Origin: Leptobacterium sp964389205
Lineage (GTDB): Bacteria; Bacteroidota; Bacteroidia; Flavobacteriales; Flavobacteriaceae
Reading direction: 5' to 3'
Assembly: GCA_964389205.1 (NCBI GenBank)
Contig: CAYMDH010000011.1
Location: forward strand, 1 to 64,000
DNA: 64,000 nt
Part shown: piece after piece, positions 1 to 7,611 of the stretch
How the letters are laid out: each line of letters begins with the position of its first letter
How positions within the stretch are numbered: position 1 is the stretch's first letter
Notes under the pieces: model-generated
What the model saw: the letters and a program-made list of their open reading frames with translations, nothing else
What the model was told of the DNA's origin: nothing
Database searches by the model: none
Position numbers and translations under genes: made by a program

Positions 1-170
1 GAAATCTATCTTTTTTACTCATAAAATCTACTTAAATATTAATCGAACTCAGGTAATTATATGAATCAAAAGAAATAATATAAAAATGAATTTGCGAAGT
101 ATCAATTGCATGGGGAAGAATATTGAGGGCAAGATAGGGTTTTTCTTGTTTTTTTAATAATTGAGCTTAA
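1..170. other. Left edge, no gene recognised
   Basis: AT-rich sequence between the window edge and the left end of the insertion sequence. I see no open frame of convincing length on either strand and no RNA gene. It may hold the 3' flank of a gene outside the window. Confidence 0.4.
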
Positions 171-204
171 CACCCCTGTAGTCCCCTCAAGGGGCGATTT
201 CCTA
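171..204 (+). repeat. Left terminal inverted repeat of the IS
   Basis: The repeat has two parts: an outer CACCCCTGTAGTCCCCT and an inner block with the imperfect palindrome CCCCTCAAGGGG followed by CGATTTCCTA. The outer part is matched in inverse orientation at 1231-1255 and the inner part at 1133-1154. The palindrome could itself form a small hairpin. Confidence 0.75.
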
Positions 205-235
205 GAATGTGGCAAATATTATTTATCTTAGATAT

Positions 236-1135
236 ATGAAACAAGAATCAATACTTTCAATAGCCCAACGTTTTGCTACACAAGAGTCTTGCATAGCGCA
301 TCTTGAATTGATTCGTTGGCCAGATGGTCTTGTTTGCACACACTGTGGGAGCAGGCACATTCATAATAGGAAAAATTCAAATAGATATCTTTGTAGAAGT
401 TGTAACAGTTCGTTTAGTGTTACGGTGGGTACGATAATGCATGCTTCAAAATTACCATTACCTAAATGGTTTGCAGCAATATTTTTAATCGTCAATGCTA
501 AAAAGGGTATTTCTTCATTGCAACTTGCTCGAGATATCGATGTAAACAAGAATACAGCATGGTATTTGCAAAAACGTATACGTGAGACCATGTCTGGTTC
601 AGATGGTTTATTAAAAGGGATTGTTGAAGTGGATGAGAGTTATATTGGAGGAAGCATGACCAATATGCGCAAATCTTATAAAAAAGAACTTGGAATTTAT
701 CCTGGCGGAATGGAACATAAAAAACCTGTATTAGGAATGATGCAACGGGAGGGAAATGTAAAGATTATGGTGATTAATAAAGCAGATGCAAAAACTATAA
801 GACCACTACTTAGCCAATACATTGACTATGATAGCGAGGTTGTTACAGATGGTTTTGCGGCTTACAGAATGCTCCACAAAACACATGCAAGACATATTAA
901 GTTAAATCATTCAAAGAATGTAATGGCAGTAGGGAAGTATAATACCTCTCGATTAGACTCTTTCTGGACAACTATAAAAAGAGCTATTATTGGGCAATAC
1001 CATCGTGTGAACCCTGAATATTTACAAAGTTATTTAGATGAAATTGCATTCAAATTTAATAATAAAGGCAAAGACTTATTCAATCTATTAATAAGTAAAA
1101 TGATTCAAGAAAGAAAAGAGATTGCCACTATATAG
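236..1135 (+). CDS. IS1595-family (ISXO2-like) transposase
   Basis: Catalyses transposition of the surrounding element. The N-terminal third contains a zinc ribbon (CTHCG near residue 35 and CRSCN near residue 53), as in the Zn-ribbon domain of IS1595 transposases. The catalytic part shows VEVDESYIGG (first Asp) and VTDGFAAY (second Asp). It ends in the family signature with LDSFWTTIKR, YHRVNPEYLQSYLDE and KFNN. I chose ATG at 236 because the frame's earlier ATG at 209 adds nine residues unlike the family start; that earlier start cannot be excluded. The 299-residue length is normal, and there is no frameshift or internal stop, so the gene looks intact. Its stop codon overlaps the inner right repeat. 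Confidence 0.9.
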   Translation: MKQESILSIAQRFATQESCIAHLELIRWPDGLVCTHCGSRHIHNRKNSNRYLCRSCNSSFSVTVGTIMHASKLPLPKWFAAIFLIVNAKKGISSLQLARDIDVNKNTAWYLQKRIRETMSGSDGLLKGIVEVDESYIGGSMTNMRKSYKKELGIYPGGMEHKKPVLGMMQREGNVKIMVINKADAKTIRPLLSQYIDYDSEVVTDGFAAYRMLHKTHARHIKLNHSKNVMAVGKYNTSRLDSFWTTIKRAIIGQYHRVNPEYLQSYLDEIAFKFNNKGKDLFNLLISKMIQERKEIATI

Positions 1136-1255
1136 GAAATCGCCCCTCAAGGGGACAATTATTTTGAGAAGAGAGTTTTTAAGAGTATCCCCTCAAGGGG
1201 ATACTTATTCTTAGATAGTTTGGACAATGTCCCCCTTTAGGGGACTACAGGAGTG
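1133..1255 (-). repeat. Split right end of the IS, with three CCCCT-AGGGG palindromes
   Basis: Three palindromic blocks lie at 1143-1154, 1189-1200 and 1231-1243. The first, with TAGGAAATCG before it, mirrors the inner half of the left repeat. The last, followed by GACTACAGGAGTG, mirrors the outer half. The transposase stop codon is contained in the first block. Left and right ends are therefore asymmetric: one compact copy on the left, and a stretched version with an extra palindrome on the right. Confidence 0.65.
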
Positions 1256-1257
1256 TC

Positions 1258-4092
1258 CTAATGCGCTTCCAACCAATTATCACCTAAACCAATTTCAACA
1301 TCTAAAGGAACACTTAACTGATACGCATTTTCCATTTCGTTTTTAATGAGCTCTTTTACTACCTCTAATTCTTCTTTATAAGCATCAAAAACCAATTCAT
1401 CATGTACTTGTAGTAGCATTTTAGTTTTAAAACCCCCTTCTTTAAGTTTTTTATGAATATTGATCATTGCTATTTTAATTACATCGGCAGCACTTCCTTG
1501 AATAGGAGCATTCACTGCATTTCGCTCTGCTGCGCCACGAACAATAGCGTTTCTGGAATTAATGTCTTTTAAATAACGACGTCTTTCTAAAATAGTCTCT
1601 ACATATCCATTTTCACGAGCAAAATCTATTTGTTCACTCATATAATTACAAAGCTTTGGATAGGTTTTATAATAGGTTTCTATGAGTTCTTTAGATTCAG
1701 ACCGGGTAAGATTGGTTTGATTGCTCAAGCCAAAAGCAGAAACTCCATAGATAATTCCAAAATTTACTGTTTTTGCATTGCTTCGTTGTTCTCGTGTTAC
1801 TTCTTCTATAGGGACATTAAATACTTTCGCAGCAGTAGAGACATGTATGTCTTCTCCATTTTTAAAAGCATTTATCATGGTCTCTTCTTCGCTTAAGGCT
1901 GCAATAATTCGAAGTTCTATTTGAGAATAATCAGCTGCTAGTAAAACATAATCTTCACTTCTAGGAATAAATGCTTTTCTAACTTGACGCCCGCGTTCTG
2001 TTCGAATAGGAATGTTTTGTAAGTTAGGGTTGTTAGAACTCAACCTCCCAGTAGCAGCTACGGCTTGTGCATATACTGTATGAACTCTATTCGTTTTAGG
2101 ATTGAGCTCATTAGGCAGTGCATCGACATAAGTACTTTGTAGTTTTTTATATGACCGCCATTCTAAAATATCAGCAACAATTTGATGATCCTTGGCCAAA
2201 TAAGATAAAACATCTTCTGCTGTAGAATACTGCCCTGTTTTTGTTTTCTTGGGTTTGTCTACTAATTTTAATTTATCGAAAAGAATAGGACCTAACTGTT
2301 TAGGAGAAGCTAAATTAAATTCTTCACCAGCTTGTTTGTAAATACCGGCTTCTAATCTATCAATGTCTTTGATTAATTCTACAGAAAGACTTTTCAGAAA
2401 CTCGATATCTATCTTAATACCTTCAATTTCCATAGCAGTAAGCACATTTACCAAAGGGAGTTCTACTTCATTAAAAAGCTTGGTTACATTGCCTGTTTCT
2501 AATTCTTTTTGAAAATGATTTTTTAATTGCAATGTAATATCAGCATCTTCCACTGCATATTCAGTTAATCGAGCAATTTCAACATCACGCATCGATCTTT
2601 GGTTTTTTCCTTTTTTACCAATGAGTTCTGTGATAGAAATGGTTTGATAATTTAAATAGGTTTCTGCCAGTATATCCATATTATGACGCATATCTGGATT
2701 GATTAAATAATGCGCAATCATGGTATCAAAAAGTTTTCCTTTTACCGGAATATCATAATTAGAAAGTACTTTGATATCGTATTTTAAGTTTTGTCCAATT
2801 TTTTCAATATGATCGGCTTCAAAAAAGGGACGTAATTCTTCTAAAATTTGTTGTGCTTCACCTTTATCTTCAGGAATAGCCACATAATACCCTTTTTTTT
2901 GCTCCCAAGAGAAGGCAATCCCTACTAAATCTGCTTCTAAAGCTTTTAAACTAGTAGTTTCGGTATCAAAACATACACTGGTTTGCTGAAGCAACTTTTG
3001 AAGTAGCAACGTTCTTGCCAAAGGAGTATCTATAAATTGATAAAAATGTTGCGTGTTTGCAGTAGTATTATAGCCATTAACTTCAACGGTTTCAGAGGTT
3101 GTTACGTTACCGCTGCCAGGGGTGCTAAATAAATCAAATTGTGTATTATCTTGAGGAACATTCTTTTTTTGTAAAGGTGTTTCCGTAGCGGTTTGAGTTT
3201 CTACTTTTTGTTCTCCATAAGTTTTTAAGAAATTATCCGTGAGCCTTCTAAATTCTAATTCGGTAAAAAGCTCTTTAACACTTTCAACATTGGGTTTAGA
3301 AAACTCAAAATCTTTTTCATCAAACTCTACAGGAACATCCAATAATATTTTAGCAAGCTCTTTAGATAGTATTCCTAATTCTTTGCTTGCTTCAACTTTC
3401 TCTTTCATTTTTCCTTTAAGCTCATGAGTATTTGCTAAAAGGTTTTCCATACTACCATATTGTGCTAAGAATTTTTTTGCTGTTTTTTCACCAACACCAG
3501 GCAATCCAGGGATGTTATCTACAGAGTCTCCCATCATTCCTAAAAAATCAATCACTTGCTCTGGGCGTTCTACTTCAAATTTTGCTTGTACTTCAGGAAT
3601 TCCCCATGTTTCATATCCGCCACCAAACATAGGTCTATACATGAAAATATTTTCAGAAACCAGTTGCGCAAAATCTTTATCTGGAGTTACCATAAAGGTT
3701 TTGTATCCTTCTTTTTCAGCTTTTTTTGCAAGTGTGCCAATAATATCATCAGCTTCATATCCTTCTTTTACTATGACAGGAATATTCATTGCTTCCAAAA
3801 TTTTCTCAATATAAGGGACTGCAATTTTAATTGCTTCAGGAGTTTCTTGTCTATTAGCTTTATAAGCTTCAAACATTTCTGTTCTAGAAACACTTCCTCC
3901 TCTATCAAAACAAACAGCTAAATGATCTGGTTTTTCTCGTTTGATTACATCAAACAAAGAATTGGTAAACCCCATAATAGCAGAAGTATCTAATCCTTTA
4001 GAATTAATACGAGGGTTTTTAATAAAAGCATAATACCCACGAAAGATTAGTGCAAAGGCATCGAGAAGAAATAATCGTTTTTGTTCAGACAT
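1258..4092 (-). CDS. polA: DNA polymerase I
   Basis: Full-length DNA polymerase I (944 residues) for Okazaki-fragment processing and repair synthesis. It has the 5' nuclease domain in about the first 290 residues (FLLDAFALIFRGYYAF; YEADDIIGTLA). A 3'-5' exonuclease domain follows, with its acidic residues intact (CFDTETTSL near residue 373). The polymerase domain shows motif A (LLAADYSQIELR, near 719) and motif C (QVHDELVFD, near 895). Because the DTE residues are retained, proofreading is probably active, unlike Taq-type enzymes. The C-terminus (GDNWLEAH) looks normal, so the adjacent insertion sequence did not truncate it. The gene stands alone. A TATCTTTA box on the minus strand about 25-32 bases upstream is a possible promoter. 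Confidence 0.97.
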   Translation of the reverse strand: MSEQKRLFLLDAFALIFRGYYAFIKNPRINSKGLDTSAIMGFTNSLFDVIKREKPDHLAVCFDRGGSVSRTEMFEAYKANRQETPEAIKIAVPYIEKILEAMNIPVIVKEGYEADDIIGTLAKKAEKEGYKTFMVTPDKDFAQLVSENIFMYRPMFGGGYETWGIPEVQAKFEVERPEQVIDFLGMMGDSVDNIPGLPGVGEKTAKKFLAQYGSMENLLANTHELKGKMKEKVEASKELGILSKELAKILLDVPVEFDEKDFEFSKPNVESVKELFTELEFRRLTDNFLKTYGEQKVETQTATETPLQKKNVPQDNTQFDLFSTPGSGNVTTSETVEVNGYNTTANTQHFYQFIDTPLARTLLLQKLLQQTSVCFDTETTSLKALEADLVGIAFSWEQKKGYYVAIPEDKGEAQQILEELRPFFEADHIEKIGQNLKYDIKVLSNYDIPVKGKLFDTMIAHYLINPDMRHNMDILAETYLNYQTISITELIGKKGKNQRSMRDVEIARLTEYAVEDADITLQLKNHFQKELETGNVTKLFNEVELPLVNVLTAMEIEGIKIDIEFLKSLSVELIKDIDRLEAGIYKQAGEEFNLASPKQLGPILFDKLKLVDKPKKTKTGQYSTAEDVLSYLAKDHQIVADILEWRSYKKLQSTYVDALPNELNPKTNRVHTVYAQAVAATGRLSSNNPNLQNIPIRTERGRQVRKAFIPRSEDYVLLAADYSQIELRIIAALSEEETMINAFKNGEDIHVSTAAKVFNVPIEEVTREQRSNAKTVNFGIIYGVSAFGLSNQTNLTRSESKELIETYYKTYPKLCNYMSEQIDFARENGYVETILERRRYLKDINSRNAIVRGAAERNAVNAPIQGSAADVIKIAMINIHKKLKEGGFKTKMLLQVHDELVFDAYKEELEVVKELIKNEMENAYQLSVPLDVEIGLGDNWLEAH

Positions 4093-4280
4093 TTAGAAGA
4101 AAATTTAAAGTTATAAAGATAGGTAATCACAATGAAATTTAACCACAGATGAAGATGATTGTTTTTTATGATAAAACAAAGTAAGTTTTATATAATTAGA
4201 TAGCTACGAGCCCTTTTTTTCTTAAAGATGTGATTGGGATAAATTAGAAAAACATACACAATAAAGACTATATTTAAGTA

Positions 4281-4604
4281 TTAAGAAAATAAATTTTTCA
4301 CAATACTTCTATACGTCTGCCCTATAGGAATTTTATGTTGCTCAATATAAATAGTATAACTTTCAATAGTTTTAATTTTTTTCTTTGCGATGAGAAATGA
4401 TTTGTGAACTCTTATAAAATTTGAAGACAATAATTTTTCAAACTCAGAAATTTTTTGAAGTGTAATAATAGTTTCATCTTCTAAAACTACTTTACAATAA
4501 TTTCCATAGGCTTCTATAAAAAGAATAGTGTTAACAGCTACCTGATGTTGTTTTTTATCTCCTTTTATGAAAATACGTTGATTTTGTGATAATGTTTTAT
4601 TCAA
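4281..4604 (-). CDS. LytTR-only DNA-binding regulator
   Basis: A 107-residue protein that is essentially a bare LytTR domain. It shows FIEAYGNYCKVVLED, then TLQKISEFEKLL, FIRVHKSFLI and the terminal IPIGQTYR, all typical of LytTR. There is no receiver domain. The frame has no ATG between the upstream in-frame stop (4626-4628) and the conserved region, so the start is either TTG at 4604 or another non-ATG codon; I use TTG. It could be a genuine single-domain LytTR regulator, which Bacteroidota do have. It could also be the remnant of a longer LytR-type response regulator. No membrane segment is visible. Its target is unknown; neighbouring DUF4386 sequences are possible targets by proximity only. 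Confidence 0.75.
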   Translation of the reverse strand: MNKTLSQNQRIFIKGDKKQHQVAVNTILFIEAYGNYCKVVLEDETIITLQKISEFEKLLSSNFIRVHKSFLIAKKKIKTIESYTIYIEQHKIPIGQTYRSIVKNLFS

Positions 4605-4649
4605 ACGAGTTGAAGATTTAACTATCTACTTTTTAAGTCAAAACTCATC

Positions 4650-4839
4650 CCTGAAATTATTGTTATTTGAGGAGGTATAGCGGTTATTTTAATGGTAATA
4701 GGTCTTCTGATAGATATGTTAGGTATGACCTAGTATTATCTTGTACATTCCAATGGGAGCCAATGAGTTGTTTTTAGGTTTTTGGCTTCTTTTCAAAGGG
4801 TTTAACACCTCTGCAATTTCTGCTATTAAAACGAAATAA
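4650..4839 (+). pseudogene. Degraded fragment, possibly the C-terminus of a DUF4386-like membrane protein
   Basis: Two short frames read like consecutive pieces of a membrane protein. The first (4650-4733) encodes a hydrophobic stretch containing GIAVILMVIGLLIDMLG but has stop codons before and after it. The second (4753-4839) encodes NELFLGFWLLFKGFN. That resembles the end of DUF4386 proteins; compare EMIFIIWLLVKGV in the intact DUF4386 gene about 0.7 kb away. The pieces are in different frames. This is inference from resemblance, so a chance match cannot be excluded. Confidence 0.35.
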
Positions 4840-4863
4840 AACAAATTTATAACAAGTACAATT

Positions 4864-4895
4864 TTGGCAACCTCAATATATTACACTATATTTTG
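4864..4895 (+). promoter_or_regulatory. Candidate promoter of the Crp/Fnr-type regulator
   Basis: TTG at 4864-4866 lies 20 bases before TATATTTTG (4887-4895), which is one base longer than the Bacteroidota -7 consensus TAnnTTTG. It overlaps a TTG that could open the downstream frame, which favours the ATG at 4914 as the real start. Confidence 0.4.
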
Positions 4896-4913
4896 TTGTC
4901 TAAATTGAAGCGT

Positions 4914-5489
4914 ATGGAAAATGAATTGATAAAATATATTTCTAGATATATTACATTAAATGAAGTTGAAAAAAAAGCGGTTATTGATGAAATTCCAATT
5001 CGTACTTTTAAAAAAGGAACTGTTTTATTAAAAGAAGGACAAATTTCTACAACATGTTATTTTAATTTAAAAGGATTGGTAAGGCAGTATCAACTTATTG
5101 ATGGTGAAGAAAAGACTACTTTTTTCTATACAGAAGAACAGGGAATTGCAGATCCAGAAGGCGCTGCAAATAATACAGCTAGTAAATGTTATTGGATATG
5201 CGAAGAAGATACTACGTTAACTATAGGAAGTTATGATGCAGAAGAAGATTTTTATAAGCGCTTCCCTAAATTTGAAACCCTGTGTAGAATTTTATCAGCA
5301 AAATATTTTGGAACCTATCAAGAACTACTCAATTCATATATTATAAACTCTCTTGAAAAGCGATACTTAGATTTATTAAAGAATAGACCTGAACTTATAG
5401 AAAGAGTACCACAATATCAATTGGCAAGTTATTTAGGTGTTAAGCCAGAATCACTAAGTAGAATTAGAAAGCGAATTTTAGCTAAATGA
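4914..5489 (+). CDS. Crp/Fnr-family transcriptional regulator
   Basis: A 191-residue regulator with an N-terminal cyclic-nucleotide-binding-like beta barrel (FKKGTVLLKEGQ; YFNLKGLVRQYQL) and a C-terminal helix-turn-helix (QLASYLGVKPESLSRIRKR). The barrel lacks an obvious cAMP phosphate-binding cassette (no RSAS-like motif), so its ligand is unknown. Such single regulators are very common in Flavobacteriaceae and often control an adjacent gene. ATG at 4914 is preferred over the upstream in-frame TTG at 4893, which falls in the probable promoter. It converges with the DUF4386 gene with one base between their stop codons, so the two are probably not co-transcribed. Confidence 0.85.
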   Translation: MENELIKYISRYITLNEVEKKAVIDEIPIRTFKKGTVLLKEGQISTTCYFNLKGLVRQYQLIDGEEKTTFFYTEEQGIADPEGAANNTASKCYWICEEDTTLTIGSYDAEEDFYKRFPKFETLCRILSAKYFGTYQELLNSYIINSLEKRYLDLLKNRPELIERVPQYQLASYLGVKPESLSRIRKRILAK

Positions 5490-5490
5490 C

Positions 5491-6180
5491 TTATTGTGGC
5501 TGTGCTTTAAGGCGTACTCCTTTTACAAGCAACCAAATAATAAAGATCATTTCAGCTATTCCAGAATATAAGGCACCAAATGAAGTAATAGCTTCATATT
5601 CAGGAAACAGAAAAATAGTAAGCATATTTATTAAATAACCCAAAGTAGCTATCATTAATAAGATTCCTAACAAATTAGGAAAGAAGCCAGATTTAAATAC
5701 TAAATATCCTAAAGGGAATAACCATAATCCAAAGAATATATGCGCAATAGCATATCCTGTATTGTGTAGGTCAAGGAATAACATTGCCAAAGCATCTATT
5801 TGATCTTTTTCAAATATATTTAAGTAAGTTTTTTTTATAAAAAACAGAACAGCATACTGGTTAAGCATATTTAAGCAAGCAATAGGAACTCCTGTTATTG
5901 CCAATATTAGCATAGCCTTTGCATATTTTGAGTTAACGTTTTTAAGTAATTTGTATAATGTTAAAAGAAGAAAAAGAAAGCAAGTTAATTGAATGATATC
6001 TGCAACAAACCCTGAACGGAATAACATTTCAGAGTTCATAATATTTTTCGCTGTTTCTTTGGCATTATCAGGAATGATAAGAGTCATACGAACAAAAAAA
6101 TGAGCAAAGCCACCAAATAGCGCAACAAGCAAATATAGAATACCTGCAGTTCTTGCAGTCTTTTTAATCGTATTTATCAT
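5491..6180 (-). CDS. DUF4386 family integral membrane protein
   Basis: A 229-residue polytopic membrane protein of unknown biochemical function. It starts with the typical TARTAGILYLLVALFGGFAH, has a membrane segment in each of about six hydrophobic stretches, and ends with the family tail (IIWLLVKGVRLK). The start at 6180 (MINTIKKTARTAG) fits the family; an in-frame ATG 42 bases upstream would add an atypical extension. It sits tail-to-tail with the Crp/Fnr-type regulator, an arrangement suggesting functional association but not proving it. A fragment resembling the same family lies on the other side of that regulator. Confidence 0.85.
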   Translation of the reverse strand: MINTIKKTARTAGILYLLVALFGGFAHFFVRMTLIIPDNAKETAKNIMNSEMLFRSGFVADIIQLTCFLFLLLTLYKLLKNVNSKYAKAMLILAITGVPIACLNMLNQYAVLFFIKKTYLNIFEKDQIDALAMLFLDLHNTGYAIAHIFFGLWLFPLGYLVFKSGFFPNLLGILLMIATLGYLINMLTIFLFPEYEAITSFGALYSGIAEMIFIIWLLVKGVRLKAQPQ

Positions 6181-6282
6181 ATAGATAGTATGTAAAATTG
6201 AAACCAAAACTAATCTACACAATCCAGAATTTCATTGACTTAAGTTAAGAATGAAAATTAATTTTTAAGAGGTGAACTTTAA

Positions 6283-6456
6283 GATAATCGATCAAATTTT
6301 AATATTGTGAAAGATCAACCAACTATAGATAATATAGTAACAATTGAGTTTATAATATCTACCAGAGTTTTTAACAGAAGTATCATAACATTGTTTAATC
6401 GTCCTTTTGGAAAGACTATGATAAAGACAGTTGAATATGATGACAAAATACCATAG
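6283..6456 (+). pseudogene. Short unrecognised open frame, possible gene remnant
   Basis: The frame is open from 6283 to a TAG at 6454-6456. Its only plausible start is GTG at 6307, giving 49 residues (ending IKTVEYDDKIP). The composition looks protein-like (FNRSIITLFNRPFGKTMIKT), but I do not recognise a family. The lack of an ATG, the short length and its position between two minus-strand genes suggest a remnant rather than a functional gene. Confidence 0.25.
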
Positions 6457-6485
6457 TGCTAGAAATGCTAAAACTTCTAAATTAA

Positions 6486-7508
6486 TTAGCTTTTCTCAGG
6501 TTGGTAATAGAAGCCCACAGGGATATTTTTATTTTCTTCATCTTGATATTTCATATAGGTGAATCCTTCATGAATGCAATAAGCACCAGTTTCTCCTTTT
6601 TTATTCATAGCGATATATGCAATTTGAAAATCTTTATAACGATCGTTTTTAGTAACAATTCTATGTACCGCTTCTTCACAAGCTTCTTGAGGACTCATGC
6701 CGTTTCTCATCAATTCGACAATTAAAAAGCTACCTACTGTTTTCATTACCTCTTCACCCATTCCAGTGGCTACTGCTCCTCCAATTTCATTGTCAATAAA
6801 CAAACCCGAACCTATAATAGGAGAATCGCCAATCCTTCCTTTCATTTTATATGACAGCCCAGAAGTGGTACAAGCTCCTGCAATATCTCCTTCTTTATCT
6901 ATAGCTAACATTCCTATGGTGTCGTGGTTTTCTATATTAATAATAGGCTTGTATTCTGGAGATTTTTTCCATTCTTCCCATGCCAATCTAGATTCTTCAG
7001 TTAGCAAGCTTTCTTTCTTAAACCCTTGTAGATAACCAAATTCTTCAGCACCTTCACCTGCTAACATTACATGTGGGGTTTCTTCCATTACTTTTCTTGC
7101 CAGTGCAGCTACATTAGTAATGGTATTTACATATACCACAGCGCCACAATCTCCTTTAGGGTTCATAACACAGGCATCTAAAGTTACATTTCCTTCGCGA
7201 TCTGGCGCACCTCCTTTTCCTACAGTTGTGTTTTTTAGATTCTCTTCTTCAACAGCAACGCCAGATATTATTGCATCTAATGCAGGTTTTCCTTTTGATA
7301 ATTCTTCTCCTGCTTTGGCGTTAGCAGCTGTAAAAGCCCATGTGCAAATAGCAATAGGAAACGTAGATGTATTAATGACCATGTTTTTCTCTTCTGAATT
7401 TAATTTTGTTTCTTTTTTAGCGGTATCACTACAACTAATAATAGAAGCGCCTACACCAATACCGATACCAGATAAGGCTGTGTTTTTTATAAACTTTCTT
7501 CGCTGCAT
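6486..7508 (-). CDS. N4-(beta-N-acetylglucosaminyl)-L-asparaginase (glycosylasparaginase), Tat lipoprotein
   Basis: Cleaves the GlcNAc-asparagine bond left after deglycosylation and proteolysis of N-glycoproteins. The 340-residue precursor begins with a twin-arginine motif (QRRKFIKNTALSG) followed by a lipobox-like SIISC, so it is probably Tat-exported and lipid-anchored. It is an N-terminal nucleophile hydrolase: autocleavage should occur before the Thr of ENHDTIGMLAID, near residue 197, leaving that Thr as the catalytic residue. The conserved downstream segments GRIGDSPIIGSGLFID and ATGMGEEVMK are intact. It is close to the flavobacterial glycosylasparaginase type. It is transcribed divergently from the GH20 hexosaminidase, with a 103-bp shared intergenic region, which fits joint use in glycan catabolism. 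Confidence 0.9.
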   Translation of the reverse strand: MQRRKFIKNTALSGIGIGVGASIISCSDTAKKETKLNSEEKNMVINTSTFPIAICTWAFTAANAKAGEELSKGKPALDAIISGVAVEEENLKNTTVGKGGAPDREGNVTLDACVMNPKGDCGAVVYVNTITNVAALARKVMEETPHVMLAGEGAEEFGYLQGFKKESLLTEESRLAWEEWKKSPEYKPIINIENHDTIGMLAIDKEGDIAGACTTSGLSYKMKGRIGDSPIIGSGLFIDNEIGGAVATGMGEEVMKTVGSFLIVELMRNGMSPQEACEEAVHRIVTKNDRYKDFQIAYIAMNKKGETGAYCIHEGFTYMKYQDEENKNIPVGFYYQPEKS

Positions 7509-7611
7509 TTTAGTTTTAATTAATAGACAATAGTTTTATGTAACTTGTTCTTGATTTTATTAAAAAGCAATTTTTGTTTTAACTAATGTTTAAAGTTTCT
7601 AAGATAATAAA

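Larger units (their letters stand above)
171..1255 (+). mobile_element. IS1595-family insertion sequence (ISXO2-like transposase)
   Basis: The element is bounded by near-perfect inverted repeats. The first 25 bases on the left and the last 25 on the right share the core CCTGTAGTCCCCT and differ at only about three positions. It carries one transposase gene. A second inverted match to the inner half of the left end lies at 1133-1154, so the right end looks split by about 76 bp. I find no convincing 8-bp target duplication: left flank GAGCTTAA, right flank TCCTAATG. The right tip lies two bases from the polA stop codon. Family assignment comes from the transposase; the exact boundaries come from the repeats. 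Confidence 0.8.

Noticed and set aside
163..1263. 8-bp target duplication around the IS
   Set aside because: The flanking octamers GAGCTTAA and TCCTAATG share only a short CTAA/TTAA similarity, so I do not claim a duplication.
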